Assembly: GCA_005222975.1 (NCBI GenBank)
Contig: NJBI01000007.1
Span: 1 to 64,000, forward strand
From: Promethearchaeota archaeon Loki_b31
GTDB taxonomy: Archaea > Asgardarchaeota > Lokiarchaeia > Sigyniarchaeales > SOKP01
Direction: 5' to 3'
DNA length: 64,000 nucleotides
Shown here: one piece after another, positions 39,907-50,425 of the stretch
How the letters are laid out: each line of letters opens with the position of its first letter
Numbering within the stretch: position 1 is the first letter of the stretch
The notes under the pieces: model-generated
Databases searched by the model: none
The model's input: only the letters and a program-made list of their open reading frames with translations
Told to the model about the DNA's origin: nothing
Position numbers and translations under genes: made by a program

Positions 39907-40917
39907 TTGTGCGATAAGAAATTAAATGAAGAAAAGATGGCTATTCTTAAGAAAAATTCGTTATCATTTTTATTCATTGGACACATAGCTATCGACAGTA
40001 TTATTCGATTTAAACAAAAACGAAAACCATCTTTAGGTGGAAGTGTTACTTTTGGCTCGTTAGGGCTTAGAAAATATACAAAGTCAACAAAGATTGGTAT
40101 TATCTCAAATTTAGGAATTATAAATTTTGATAAATCGTTGTTAAAACATTTTGATAACAAGTCTATAGATATTAGCGGTGTGAAATCGTTTGAGACCGAG
40201 AATACTAATTTTGTATTAGATTATTCAAATCATTCAAGAACACTAACCCTCAAATCTAGAAGTCCTAATCTAAGATTTGAAGATATCCCTGAATTTTATA
40301 AAACCAACCTTCCGAATATTATCGTGTTAGTTCCTTTATGTAATGAAGTTTCTTATGAATATGTATCAAAAATATTAGTAGAATTTCCAAATGCTTTTAT
40401 TGGAATTGATTTACAAGGATTTATTAGAAATATTGATGATGATGGGAAAATATCTTACATCTCAGATGAAGCAATTATTGCTAACATGAAAAAAATAATT
40501 AGCTTAATAGGTGATCGATTAATTCTAAAAGGGTCTGAGATTGAAATGAAATTATTATCTGGTGAAGCAGACCTACAAAAAGTAATGGAATTCTTTAAGA
40601 AATTTGAAAATAAGGCTATATTCATCATGACACTGGGAGAAGGAGGATCAATGATATTAAAGAATGGAGAAAAACTGTTAAAAATCCCAGCTTTTAAACC
40701 AAAAACTGTTGTGGATGAAACTGGAGCAGGGGATGTATATTTAGCAGTTTTTGTATATGAACTAATCAATTCTGATAAGTCATGGAATGCGGTTGAAAGT
40801 GCAGGATACATCGCATCAGCGGCAGCATCTTTTTTAATTGAAAAGAAAGGTCCTACGGGGTTTGAAACAAAAAATAAAGTTTTAAAAAGAATAGAAAGTA
40901 AAAATTATGTCAATTAA
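39907..40917 (+). CDS. PfkB-family carbohydrate kinase
   Basis: LGGSVTFGSLGLRKYTKSTKIGIIS; VVDETGAGDVYLAVF. Confidence 0.9.
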   Translation: MCDKKLNEEKMAILKKNSLSFLFIGHIAIDSIIRFKQKRKPSLGGSVTFGSLGLRKYTKSTKIGIISNLGIINFDKSLLKHFDNKSIDISGVKSFETENTNFVLDYSNHSRTLTLKSRSPNLRFEDIPEFYKTNLPNIIVLVPLCNEVSYEYVSKILVEFPNAFIGIDLQGFIRNIDDDGKISYISDEAIIANMKKIISLIGDRLILKGSEIEMKLLSGEADLQKVMEFFKKFENKAIFIMTLGEGGSMILKNGEKLLKIPAFKPKTVVDETGAGDVYLAVFVYELINSDKSWNAVESAGYIASAAASFLIEKKGPTGFETKNKVLKRIESKNYVN

Positions 40918-40937
40918 TTACCTTTAAGGATCATACT

Positions 40938-41531
40938 ATGCATATAAATACTCATTTGGGAATAGGGATAATATTAGCCTCAATTTTGAACTATTTTTTC
41001 AATTTTTCTTTGTTTGAATATTTCCTCATCCTTTTACTTTCTTTTATCTGTGATTTCGATGTCTTTTTTTCTCAATTTGCTAAAAATCATAATCACAGAA
41101 TGCTTATTTCACATTCAATAATACCTAGTCTCTTTATCATAGTAATTGGAGTAATTACTAATTGGCCCGCCTTGTACTTCAGTGGTATCGCATATTCTAT
41201 GCATATCGTTATAGATACTTTTGATTGGGGCACTAATTTTTTCTACTTTCAAAAAAAACAAGTTGGATTAAAACTATTAATATCAAAAGAAGAATTTAAC
41301 AATCTTCCTAAATACTTGGCTAAATATAAAAAACCCGAAACCTTTTTTGATGAAAAATATTATAGTAGTAAGATTTGTTTAGGAATTGAAGTTATTTTAT
41401 TTGTACTTATGGTAATATTCATGATTATTTTTGCGTTTCAATATATTTTTCTTATATTCATTTATTTTATTTTTTTATGTTTCCATTTGTATAGACACTT
41501 TCGATTAAAAAGAATTGAATCTTCAGATTAA
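40938..41531 (+). CDS. YdjM-type membrane-bound metal-dependent hydrolase
   Basis: MHINTHLGIG, CDFDVFFSQ, NHRMLISHS, HIVIDTFDWG. Confidence 0.75.
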   Translation: MHINTHLGIGIILASILNYFFNFSLFEYFLILLLSFICDFDVFFSQFAKNHNHRMLISHSIIPSLFIIVIGVITNWPALYFSGIAYSMHIVIDTFDWGTNFFYFQKKQVGLKLLISKEEFNNLPKYLAKYKKPETFFDEKYYSSKICLGIEVILFVLMVIFMIIFAFQYIFLIFIYFIFLCFHLYRHFRLKRIESSD

Positions 41532-41677
41532 TTTTAGCCAGAAAATAATCGATTCCTATACCTTATAAATTAAATGAAAAAAATTTAAGAGTTAAATGTT
41601 AGTTTTAAATTATATCCCACAAAGTGGATGCAAATTAAACTAATTACTTAAAAAAATTAATATAAATGTGATCTTAT

Positions 41678-42115
41678 ATGTCTGAAGGAATGAAAACCAA
41701 AGTTGGATTGTCTTTAGAACAAGAAATGATATTTTCGTGCGACCTTGGGGATATGGAAGTAAAAGATTGCTATGTGGACGATACACATAAGGATGAAGTT
41801 GACATGCTTGGTCCTAACCCTACAAGAATGTTAGGATTAGCCTTATTAGGTTGTTTGAGTGCTAGTTTTATCTTTTGTTTAAAAAAAAGAAATCTTACTT
41901 TAGACGATTTGAAAGCTGAAGCAGAACTAACAATTGCTCGAAACAAAAAAGGTTTCTGGAGAGTTAAAAAGATCGATGTCGAAATTGATATTAAAATTAG
42001 TGATCCTGACACTCGTAAAAGAGCAGATCAATGTAGAAAGATGTTCGAAGAATACTGCGTTGTAACTCAAGCCGTTCGAGAAGGTATTGATGTTGAAGTG
42101 AATGTTAATTATTAA
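41678..42115 (+). CDS. OsmC-like protein
   Basis: GPNPTRMLGLALLGCLSASFIFCLKKRNLTLDDL. Confidence 0.75.
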   Translation: MSEGMKTKVGLSLEQEMIFSCDLGDMEVKDCYVDDTHKDEVDMLGPNPTRMLGLALLGCLSASFIFCLKKRNLTLDDLKAEAELTIARNKKGFWRVKKIDVEIDIKISDPDTRKRADQCRKMFEEYCVVTQAVREGIDVEVNVNY

Positions 42116-42193
42116 TTCTTTTTATTATTTCTTTTATAACTTTTTTAATTTGTGTATAAATTAGTTTCTTGAATAATAAATTAAGTACATAAT

Positions 42194-43207
42194 TTAATCG
42201 GTTATACCACCATCAGTTATTGAGAATACAGCTTCTCCTTCGGGTAAATGGGGGGCATCAACCATTTTTGCTACTCTCTGTTCTCCTTTTCCCTTTCTTA
42301 AATAAATTCTTATCGTAGCACCGTGGGCCATTATATGCCCTCCCGTATGAGTTGTTGGGTTTCCATAGAATACATCTGGTTTCGAAGAAACTTGGTTTGT
42401 AATCATTATTGCCAACTCGTCAAATATTTCTGTTAACCTTAATAAATCATGTATGTGAGTGTTGAGTATTTGTTGTCGATTTGCCAAAGTGCCCCTCCCT
42501 ACATATTCGCTTCGAAAGTGCCCAATTATTGAATCTATAATTATTAGTTTGATATTCCTTTCTTTAATTATCTTTGAAGCTTCTTGTGCTAGCAGGACTT
42601 GGTGATCAGAATTATAAGCTCTCCCAACAGTAATATTCCGTAAAACTTGATTATGATCTAAATCTTTAGCTTCGGCCATTTGGACTATTCTTTCTGGTCT
42701 AAAAGTTCCTTCCGAATCGATATAAAGGGCATTACCTTCTAAACCTCCTTCTTCGTAGGGTAGTTGAACATTTACACAGAGTTGGTGCGCTATTTGGGTT
42801 TTTCCCGTCCTATATTCACCATAAAACTCAGTTAAAGAACCCGGTTCAATCCCTCCTGCTAATAATTCGTCTAATGTATGACTACTTGTTGTTAACCGAT
42901 TCAAATGCTTTCTTTTTTCCCATATAATATCAGCGCTTTTAAATCCCATTTTTTCAATGTCTTGAGCAGCTTTAACAATTTTTTGAGCTGTTTTTTCTCC
43001 AATTCCCGCTTTCTCCATTAATTTAGAAATTGGATAAATTGCAAGATATTTGATCGAGACAATTCCTGCGTCCTTTAACTTTTTTATCGTAACATCTCCT
43101 ACTCCCGGTAAATCCTTTAGTTCGTATTTTACCTCCGTTTTTATTGCGTCTTCACTGTTATTTTCTTCTAAATCAACTTTTTTTTTTGCCATGATTTTAC
43201 CAAACAC
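42194..43207 (-). CDS. radA: DNA repair and recombination protein RadA
   Basis: HhH DLPGVGDVTIKKLKDAGI; GGIEPGSLTEFYGEYRTGKTQIAHQLCV; LIIIDSIIGHFR. Confidence 0.97.
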   Translation of the reverse strand: MFGKIMAKKKVDLEENNSEDAIKTEVKYELKDLPGVGDVTIKKLKDAGIVSIKYLAIYPISKLMEKAGIGEKTAQKIVKAAQDIEKMGFKSADIIWEKRKHLNRLTTSSHTLDELLAGGIEPGSLTEFYGEYRTGKTQIAHQLCVNVQLPYEEGGLEGNALYIDSEGTFRPERIVQMAEAKDLDHNQVLRNITVGRAYNSDHQVLLAQEASKIIKERNIKLIIIDSIIGHFRSEYVGRGTLANRQQILNTHIHDLLRLTEIFDELAIMITNQVSSKPDVFYGNPTTHTGGHIMAHGATIRIYLRKGKGEQRVAKMVDAPHLPEGEAVFSITDGGITD

Positions 43208-43293
43208 AAAATTAGTGTAATTTTAATTGTACTGTCAATAATTTATTGTTTAATAAATATAAAAATAATAACAAAAAAATAAAAAATATAAAG

Positions 43294-43983
43294 TTATTTC
43301 TTTTTCTGAACTTCCTTGCCGCTCTTAGTTATTAGTAGTAGTAGAACAAATAATAGCACACTCATAAGAAATGTCAACATTGCCATCGCTCCCGGCAACC
43401 AAACGTAGCTTAAATAGAGAAAAGGTGGGATAAATAAACCAATTATGATAATAAAAACTGGCAAAGGCACATCCTCACCCTTTAGATCTACGAATAATGG
43501 AACAATTACTAAACCAATCAAAACAGATGCTGTAACTCTAAAAGCAAACAACATGGTGGAGTTTACCCAACCTTCAATTGCAAAAGCACTTGTGTAAGTG
43601 TCTGGTAAATAAAAAAACCAATATAGAGTAGTGTTAGTTTGCATTGTATCAAGAGATACTGGTAAAATCGCAGTAAGAATTAATTGTATTATAATTGCTA
43701 AAACTAAGTATAAAACAACATCATTAATTTCCTTTTTCTCTTTTGTTACGCCATATAAATCTCGTAATAAACAGAAAATCCAAAGAATAAATAATAATAA
43801 ATATACGCCAAGAACATCAAATTGAAGAAACCATAAGACATTAATGGGTATTAGAGCCACGATGTACGCTAGATAACCATATCTTTCGTTCCTCTTGAAT
43901 AGATCAAAAAATAAAAAAACACCATATATTACGAAAAGAGTTGCTACAATTATTATAGCATTTATTAGTTCAAATTCAGCCAC
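43294..43983 (-). CDS. Multi-pass membrane protein of unknown function
   Basis: About 7 hydrophobic segments. Confidence 0.6.
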   Translation of the reverse strand: MAEFELINAIIIVATLFVIYGVFLFFDLFKRNERYGYLAYIVALIPINVLWFLQFDVLGVYLLLFILWIFCLLRDLYGVTKEKKEINDVVLYLVLAIIIQLILTAILPVSLDTMQTNTTLYWFFYLPDTYTSAFAIEGWVNSTMLFAFRVTASVLIGLVIVPLFVDLKGEDVPLPVFIIIIGLFIPPFLYLSYVWLPGAMAMLTFLMSVLLFVLLLLITKSGKEVQKKK

Positions 43984-44113
43984 TATAAAAACTTCCTTTT
44001 AATTAATTATTTTAATTTTATTAATAATAATATAACGACATGTTATTTTAAATATAATTCCATTAGAAAGGATTTAAGTTTTAAAATAGTTTATTTTTTC
44101 TCCTTCTAATTAA

Positions 44114-45499
44114 TTATAGTTTCGAAATTATTTTAGATAAATCGTTTATCATTTTTACTGATTTGCTCTTATCTTCTGACTCTGCTGATAACAAGATTGC
44201 ATTTCTGTTTAAAGCTACTTTAATGTTTACGTACACGCCTTCACCAATTATTTTTAACTCATTTATGATATCTTGGTACTTTAATTCGTGTTCATCGACG
44301 AATTCAATTAACCTATTATGAATTGTTTCTATGATTTCTGCTGAAACGGGTATTGTTTTATTAACTTTTATCCCATTAGGAAAACCAATTGTAAGGGAAC
44401 TAATTAAATCTTTTTGCTCTGCCATTATTTCAAGAATTTTAAGTAAGATATAATTAGCATCTGAAAAAGGTGCATAATGTGGAAAATAAAATTTCAAAGA
44501 TTCAGAGGCGGCAAGACAAGCTCTCTCTTGTCTAATTTGCCTTGAAAGCTCTCCGGGATAATTCTCTACAAGTTTAGTTGGATGTCCACTTTCTTCTATA
44601 TAACTTTTAACGACGGGAGAAATCGAGGGAGTTAGAATAACCGTACTATTTCTAGATTTTTGAATTCTCTTATCAAATGCGATAAATAACATTAACAAAT
44701 TTTCATAGCTAATTTCTAATCCATTTTCATCCACTACTAATATCCTTGATCCATCGACGTCAAAACACACACCTAAATGGCTATTTGAGGCTTTTACGAT
44801 GTCCGCAGTATTTTTTATGGTATTTATACTTGGTACGGGTACTAAAGATCTTTCCCGGTAATGAGTGTTTAGCGCAATTACTTCAACTCCTATCTCGTTA
44901 ATTAATATTGGAGTAATATTTCCAGTTGGACTAAATGAGCAATCAACTACTATCTTTAAACGCGCTTCTTTTATTATTTTTTTATTAACAAATTGTTCTA
45001 ATGATTTAATGTACACATCTTGAGTTTGAGGGATCGCAATTATGCGCCCTATCCTTCGTGGTTCTGCCCGCCTAATTTGCGCGGGGAAATTACGGTATGA
45101 ATCAATGATTTTTTTTATTTCGACAAGGGATAACTCAATTCCTCCAGCGTCTACAAATCTAATACCCACATCTTCGCTATATAGATGTCCTCCTGAAAAA
45201 TATGCCCCTCCACTTGCGCCAAATCTTCTAATCGTAAATTCTAATAAAGGAAATGTGCAATTGGACAGATTTAAAACATTTACTCCCGTACTCATAACAC
45301 CCGAAGTATAAGCTCTTTTTAACATGCGGCTGTCGTTATGGTAATCGCGTCCAATTACGATTGTTTCATCTAATTGAAATGAACTTCCATGAATAGATCC
45401 AATAGAGCTGGCTATTTCAGGAGTAAATATATAGTTTGCTCTTCCTACAATTCGTCCGTTTTTGTTCAATTCATCTAGATTTTGGACGCGCGCACACAT
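44114..45499 (-). CDS. Phosphohexomutase-family (PGM/PMM-like) protein with degenerate catalytic motifs
   Basis: SGGAYFSGGHLYSEDVGIRF; CFDVDGSRILVVDENG; family-wide collinearity. Confidence 0.8.
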   Translation of the reverse strand: MCARVQNLDELNKNGRIVGRANYIFTPEIASSIGSIHGSSFQLDETIVIGRDYHNDSRMLKRAYTSGVMSTGVNVLNLSNCTFPLLEFTIRRFGASGGAYFSGGHLYSEDVGIRFVDAGGIELSLVEIKKIIDSYRNFPAQIRRAEPRRIGRIIAIPQTQDVYIKSLEQFVNKKIIKEARLKIVVDCSFSPTGNITPILINEIGVEVIALNTHYRERSLVPVPSINTIKNTADIVKASNSHLGVCFDVDGSRILVVDENGLEISYENLLMLFIAFDKRIQKSRNSTVILTPSISPVVKSYIEESGHPTKLVENYPGELSRQIRQERACLAASESLKFYFPHYAPFSDANYILLKILEIMAEQKDLISSLTIGFPNGIKVNKTIPVSAEIIETIHNRLIEFVDEHELKYQDIINELKIIGEGVYVNIKVALNRNAILLSAESEDKSKSVKMINDLSKIISKL

Positions 45500-45756
45500 T
45501 TCACATCATTATAATTTCGTATTAAAAAAACTAATTAAAAAACTAATTAATATAGCTAGTTTTGATTTAATAACTTTAACTGTTAAAAATTAGGAATGAT
45601 TTATGTTATTAAATATTATCAAAAAATTAGTAATTTCGAAATAGTTAAACGCGATAATCACTCTCTTTTAGAATGAAATCTTTTAAAAACTGTTCATTAG
45701 ATAATTAATATTAACAAAAAATAAAAAAAATTCTAAGGCAAAAAAGGGAAATACCT

Positions 45757-48700
45757 ATGAAAATTTCGAGAGATGCAAGAAATAGACATGTATTTGATGA
45801 ATTCAAATTTTCTGAAAATGGAAGTATTGAATTTGATGGTGATATACATTTAGTTAGATTATTTGTGCAGAAATTGAATCAAAAGAAAGACTTAGTGAAT
45901 TATCCAGAAATGGCAATCCGAATAGGAGAATTTAACGGGATGGCATTAATATATGAAATTAAAAAATATTTGCTTGATTTGTACAAAGAAGAAACAAAGA
46001 ATCCATCTTTAAACCGTGAACTTTTTGATTACTTGAAAAAAAGAATAGGGCCTCCTAAACTTAATAGTGCAATTTACTCATTAATCGATGAATTTCCTCC
46101 CGAAAGTATCTATCATCAAGAGAAAGTTGATATCGATCAATTCTTGAAAGAAAAAATCGATGGTGTTGAAAATGAAATCCAATTTGTCGAGGAATTTTTA
46201 AATCTTTGGCTTGGAAATATAAACCCTTCTTTCTCACCATACATTGAACTATTTGATGATGGTTTGCTAGAAAAGAGGACGGTATACAGGGAAATAATTA
46301 ACGAAACAAAGGAATTTTTCAATGGTAAATCTAAATTTGGTCCAAATAATCAAAATTTAATTGAAATGTTAAATGAGCCTACACTCAAATATCCACATTC
46401 AATTCGCGAACAATTAGAATATATACATGAACATTGGGGCGAAAAATTAGGGAAATATTTGTTTAGAATCTTGGTCGCCATCGATATTATACGAGAAGAA
46501 GAGATGTTAAGAGGATTAGGACCTGGTAAGTCAAAAGCTTATGAATACGACATAATGGAACTTGAAAATTACACTCGCGATAAAGAATGGATGCCTAAAG
46601 TTGTGATGATTGCTAAGAATGTTTATGTTTGGATGGACCAACTTTCAAAAAAGTATCAAAGATCTATAACAAAGCTATACGAAATACCAAATGAAGAATT
46701 AGATCAATTAAAGGAATGGGGGTTTACAGGACTTTGGCTTATTGGACTATGGGAAAGAAGTCAGGCATCAAAAACAATTAAACGTTGGTGTGGCAATCCA
46801 GAAGCAGAAGCTAGCGCTTATTCAACATACGATTATGCAATCGCGCATGACTTAGGTGGTTATGAATCCTATAAAAATTTAAGAGATAGAGCAATGGCGA
46901 GGGGTATTCGTCTTGCTTGTGATATGGTTCCAAACCATACGGGCATCGTTTCAAAATGGATAATAGAACATCCTGATTGGTACATTTCTTTACACTATCC
47001 TCCATTTCCTTCTTATAGTTTTTCAGGAGAAAATTTATCTGGTGATCCTAATAAAGGGATATTTTTAGAAGACAAATATTTTTCTAGAACTGATGCTGCG
47101 GTTACATTTAAACATGTAGACTTTAAAACGGGAGAAGATAAATATATTTACCACGGAAATGATGGAACTAGTTTTCCATGGAATGATACTGCTCAATTAA
47201 ACTTTTTAAAGCCTGAAGTGAGAGAGGCTGTTATACAAACTATACTTCATGTTTCCAGAATGTTTCCAATTATTCGTTTTGATGCTGCTATGACACTTAC
47301 GAGAAAGCATTATCAACGATTATGGTTTCCAGAACCGGGAACTGGAGGAGCTATTCCTTCAAGAGCTGAACAAGGTATATCAAAAGAAGATTTCTATAAA
47401 GAAATGCCGAAGGAGTTTTGGCGTGAAGTTGTAGATAGGATCAATAAAGAAAATCCAGACACTTTACTTTTAGCAGAAGCATTTTGGTTGCTTGAAGGAT
47501 TCTTTGTGAGAACTCTAGGAATGCATCGTGTATATAATTCTGCCTTTATGAATATGCTTCGCGACGAAGATAACGCTATGTACCGATTAGTCTTAAAAAA
47601 CACTTTAGAATTTGATCCTGAAATTCTTAAACGATTTGTTAATTTCATGAATAATCCAGATGAAGAAACTGCTATTAAACAATTTGGAGATGGAGGTAAA
47701 TATTTCGGCGTTTGCTTAATGCTCATAACTATGCCTGGCTTACCCATGTTTGGACACGGTCAAATAGAAGGATTTCATGAAAAATACGGCATGGAATATA
47801 GACGTGCTTACTGGGATGAAACGGTTAATTCGGGCTTACTTCAACGGCACGAAGACATAATTTTTCCTATAATGAAGAAACGCTACATTTTTGCTAGTGT
47901 GAATAATTTTTTATTATATGATTTTTGGAGTGGTAATGTGGTTAATGAAGATGTATTTGCTTACTCAAACAGAGTTAATAATGAACGAGCTTTGGTTATT
48001 TATCATAATAAGTTCGCTGAAACAAAAGGTTTTATTAGAAATTCTGTTGGATTTGCTGATAAGCTAACAGAAGATAAAGTTATAATTCAAAAAACTTTAA
48101 TAGACGGTTTAGGTTTACCTAAAGAGGAATATTGCATCTTTAAAGATTATTTAACTGGGTTAGAATATATTAGACGAAATAGAGACCTACACGAACAAGG
48201 AATGTATTTAGAGCTTCAAGCATATCAATTGTTTTTATTTATGGATTTCCAAACAGTCCAAGATAATGAATTTTTTCATTATGCTCAATTGCATGATTTA
48301 TTAGGGGGAAAAGGAGTTTATAATATTAATGAAACTCTGCACGAGATAATCTATCAACCATTACACGAGAAATTTAGAGAAATAGTTAATACACCTAATT
48401 TTAAAAATTTATTAAACCCTAAAAAAGCAGAACAGGTAGTAGAAGCTATTAGCGATAAATTAAATCCATTTTTAAAAGAAGTTAAAAACTACTCTTCGAG
48501 TAAAAAAGATGTTACAAGAGTTAAAAAAGAAATAGTTGAAAAATTAAAAGTAATATCAAGATTGGAACAAAATTTAAAGCATATAAAAAATAACCAGGAA
48601 TTAACACATATTTATGAGAAAATACTTCCTAATTCTAAATTTGAATGGGGGATACTCTTATCTTGGCTATTTATTCACCAATTAGGAAGGGTAGTTTCAG

Positions 48701-49167
48701 ATAAGAATTATGAACTGCAAAGTCGTAGTTGGTTTGACGAATGGAGGCTCTCCAAATATATTAAAAATATCCTAGAAGAGTTATCCATAAAAGAAGAAGA
48801 GAAAACGCAAGATGGAATTTCTATTATTAAACTAATGGTAACTCTACAAAACTGGTCTGCTTCAAATAAATATACCGAAACAAACTTATATTCCATCTTT
48901 CAATCATTTTTCAGCGAGCCTGAAGTACAACAATATTTAAATGTCAATAGATATCACAATCTTTTATGGTTTAGCGCAGAATTGTTCGACACATTCGTCA
49001 GATGGATGTTTTTAATTGCTGTAATAGATAGGCTAGCCCAATCTAAAGAAAGTGCGGTTAATGAAATAAAAGCGTTACTAGAAGACTATCAAAAACTTAT
49101 AAAAATCGCGAAAACCTCGAAATATCAAGTTAATAAGTTTCTAGAATGTCTACAAAGTTTATCATAG
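45757..49167 (+). CDS. Large alpha-amylase family (GH13) protein with N- and C-terminal extensions
   Basis: DMVPNHTG, PIIRFDAAMTL, LLAEAFWLLEG, NNPDEE. Confidence 0.88.
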   Translation: MKISRDARNRHVFDEFKFSENGSIEFDGDIHLVRLFVQKLNQKKDLVNYPEMAIRIGEFNGMALIYEIKKYLLDLYKEETKNPSLNRELFDYLKKRIGPPKLNSAIYSLIDEFPPESIYHQEKVDIDQFLKEKIDGVENEIQFVEEFLNLWLGNINPSFSPYIELFDDGLLEKRTVYREIINETKEFFNGKSKFGPNNQNLIEMLNEPTLKYPHSIREQLEYIHEHWGEKLGKYLFRILVAIDIIREEEMLRGLGPGKSKAYEYDIMELENYTRDKEWMPKVVMIAKNVYVWMDQLSKKYQRSITKLYEIPNEELDQLKEWGFTGLWLIGLWERSQASKTIKRWCGNPEAEASAYSTYDYAIAHDLGGYESYKNLRDRAMARGIRLACDMVPNHTGIVSKWIIEHPDWYISLHYPPFPSYSFSGENLSGDPNKGIFLEDKYFSRTDAAVTFKHVDFKTGEDKYIYHGNDGTSFPWNDTAQLNFLKPEVREAVIQTILHVSRMFPIIRFDAAMTLTRKHYQRLWFPEPGTGGAIPSRAEQGISKEDFYKEMPKEFWREVVDRINKENPDTLLLAEAFWLLEGFFVRTLGMHRVYNSAFMNMLRDEDNAMYRLVLKNTLEFDPEILKRFVNFMNNPDEETAIKQFGDGGKYFGVCLMLITMPGLPMFGHGQIEGFHEKYGMEYRRAYWDETVNSGLLQRHEDIIFPIMKKRYIFASVNNFLLYDFWSGNVVNEDVFAYSNRVNNERALVIYHNKFAETKGFIRNSVGFADKLTEDKVIIQKTLIDGLGLPKEEYCIFKDYLTGLEYIRRNRDLHEQGMYLELQAYQLFLFMDFQTVQDNEFFHYAQLHDLLGGKGVYNINETLHEIIYQPLHEKFREIVNTPNFKNLLNPKKAEQVVEAISDKLNPFLKEVKNYSSSKKDVTRVKKEIVEKLKVISRLEQNLKHIKNNQELTHIYEKILPNSKFEWGILLSWLFIHQLGRVVSDKNYELQSRSWFDEWRLSKYIKNILEELSIKEEEKTQDGISIIKLMVTLQNWSASNKYTETNLYSIFQSFFSEPEVQQYLNVNRYHNLLWFSAELFDTFVRWMFLIAVIDRLAQSKESAVNEIKALLEDYQKLIKIAKTSKYQVNKFLECLQSLS

Positions 49168-49189
49168 AAGTCTTTACTTTATGTATAAT

Positions 49190-49642
49190 CTAGAAAGGAG
49201 TAAATAGATAAAAACCTTCAGTAAACCACACTCCAAGGAAAAAATATATGCTTACATATATAATTACCATTATTACTCTTTCACTTATCATCACAATAAT
49301 AGCTACTACTAAAGAACCCCAATATTCTTTCTCATAAAAAGAATGCACGATAAAAATTCCAATTATTACATTTATTATGAAAATTAATAAACCAATTATT
49401 AGATAAATTGAAGTTATCTCATCCATAGTCAAACTTAATCCAATAAAGAGAGGAGGTGCGATGAAAATAATTAACAAGCTTATAACAACTAAGAAGATTA
49501 TCCATACTAAATTAACTAGAAACCCCCTTCTAAAAGAGCTTTCCCATTTTAGCTTTATCGCAAGCCAGTTAGTATACAGTGCTCTTAAAATTAATATTAT
49601 TATTAAAATTACGATATCTACAAGAATACTAATAGGGTCCAT
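49190..49642 (-). CDS. Small multi-pass membrane protein
   Basis: 4 hydrophobic segments; similar layout to 49695..50156. Confidence 0.55.
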   Translation of the reverse strand: MDPISILVDIVILIIILILRALYTNWLAIKLKWESSFRRGFLVNLVWIIFLVVISLLIIFIAPPLFIGLSLTMDEITSIYLIIGLLIFIINVIIGIFIVHSFYEKEYWGSLVVAIIVMISERVIMVIIYVSIYFFLGVWFTEGFYLFTPF

Positions 49643-49694
49643 AATCTCATACCTTTATTGATTTTTAATTTTGCTTAATTTTAATTATTTGTAG

Positions 49695-50156
49695 TTAATT
49701 GAATTGAAAAACATAAAATGAAATAATTTCCTCTGTTGTTAAAATAAGAATAATGCTTAATACATTAGCCACTATAATTCGAATGAAAACCTGGATCGAA
49801 ATTACAGCTAAAGTTATAAAAATCGAGTCTTTATGACCACTTTTGTAAAAAACCTTGATTAGCAGTGCGATAACTATAAAATTTATAATTAACACCACTA
49901 CCGAAATGATAACGTTAACAAATGCAATTAAGTTCAAATCTGCGCCAATAGAATTTAAATAATTCAATATCAAACCGATCAAAAAACTTAAAACAAAGAA
50001 CATAATTAAAAACCAGATCACATTAACTAATATTGCAGTTTTATATGGTTTACGATACTCGAATTTGTCTGTAAAAAATTTAGTTAAAAAAATACCTCCA
50101 AAAAGGATTATATAACCAAAAATAGCATTTATAGTAATAAAAATTATATCTGACAT
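49695..50156 (-). CDS. Small multi-pass membrane protein
   Basis: 4 hydrophobic segments. Confidence 0.55.
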   Translation of the reverse strand: MSDIIFITINAIFGYIILFGGIFLTKFFTDKFEYRKPYKTAILVNVIWFLIMFFVLSFLIGLILNYLNSIGADLNLIAFVNVIISVVVLIINFIVIALLIKVFYKSGHKDSIFITLAVISIQVFIRIIVANVLSIILILTTEEIISFYVFQFN

Positions 50157-50334
50157 AAATTTATGAATGACTTGTATGAGTTATTTGAATTCTCTTCTTT
50201 AAGTAAATATAAAATCATTTATAAAGATTTCCTTAATCAAATCACGAAAAAAAACCCATTAAATTCCCCATAACCTTTTAATGAATTATTTTTGAGTTAT
50301 AATTCTTATTAAATAAAAATAGGCATACTTTTAA

Positions 50335-50400
50335 TTATACATTAATACCAAGATCAAGTGTTTTATCTCGGATTTGATTGTCATCACTTATTTTGCTATT
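50335..50400 (-). pseudogene. 3'-terminal remnant of the nucleotidyltransferase gene at 51663
   Basis: NSKISDDNQIRDKTLDLGINV* vs NSKISDDNQIRDKTLDLGTNI*; nucleotide similarity over about 70 nt. Confidence 0.88.
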
Positions 50401-50425
50401 AGTACCTTGAACAGATTACTATTTT

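Noticed and set aside
43294-43983. Seven-helix membrane protein as a rhodopsin
   Set aside because: No retinal-binding Lys motif in the last helix and no rhodopsin signature residues evident
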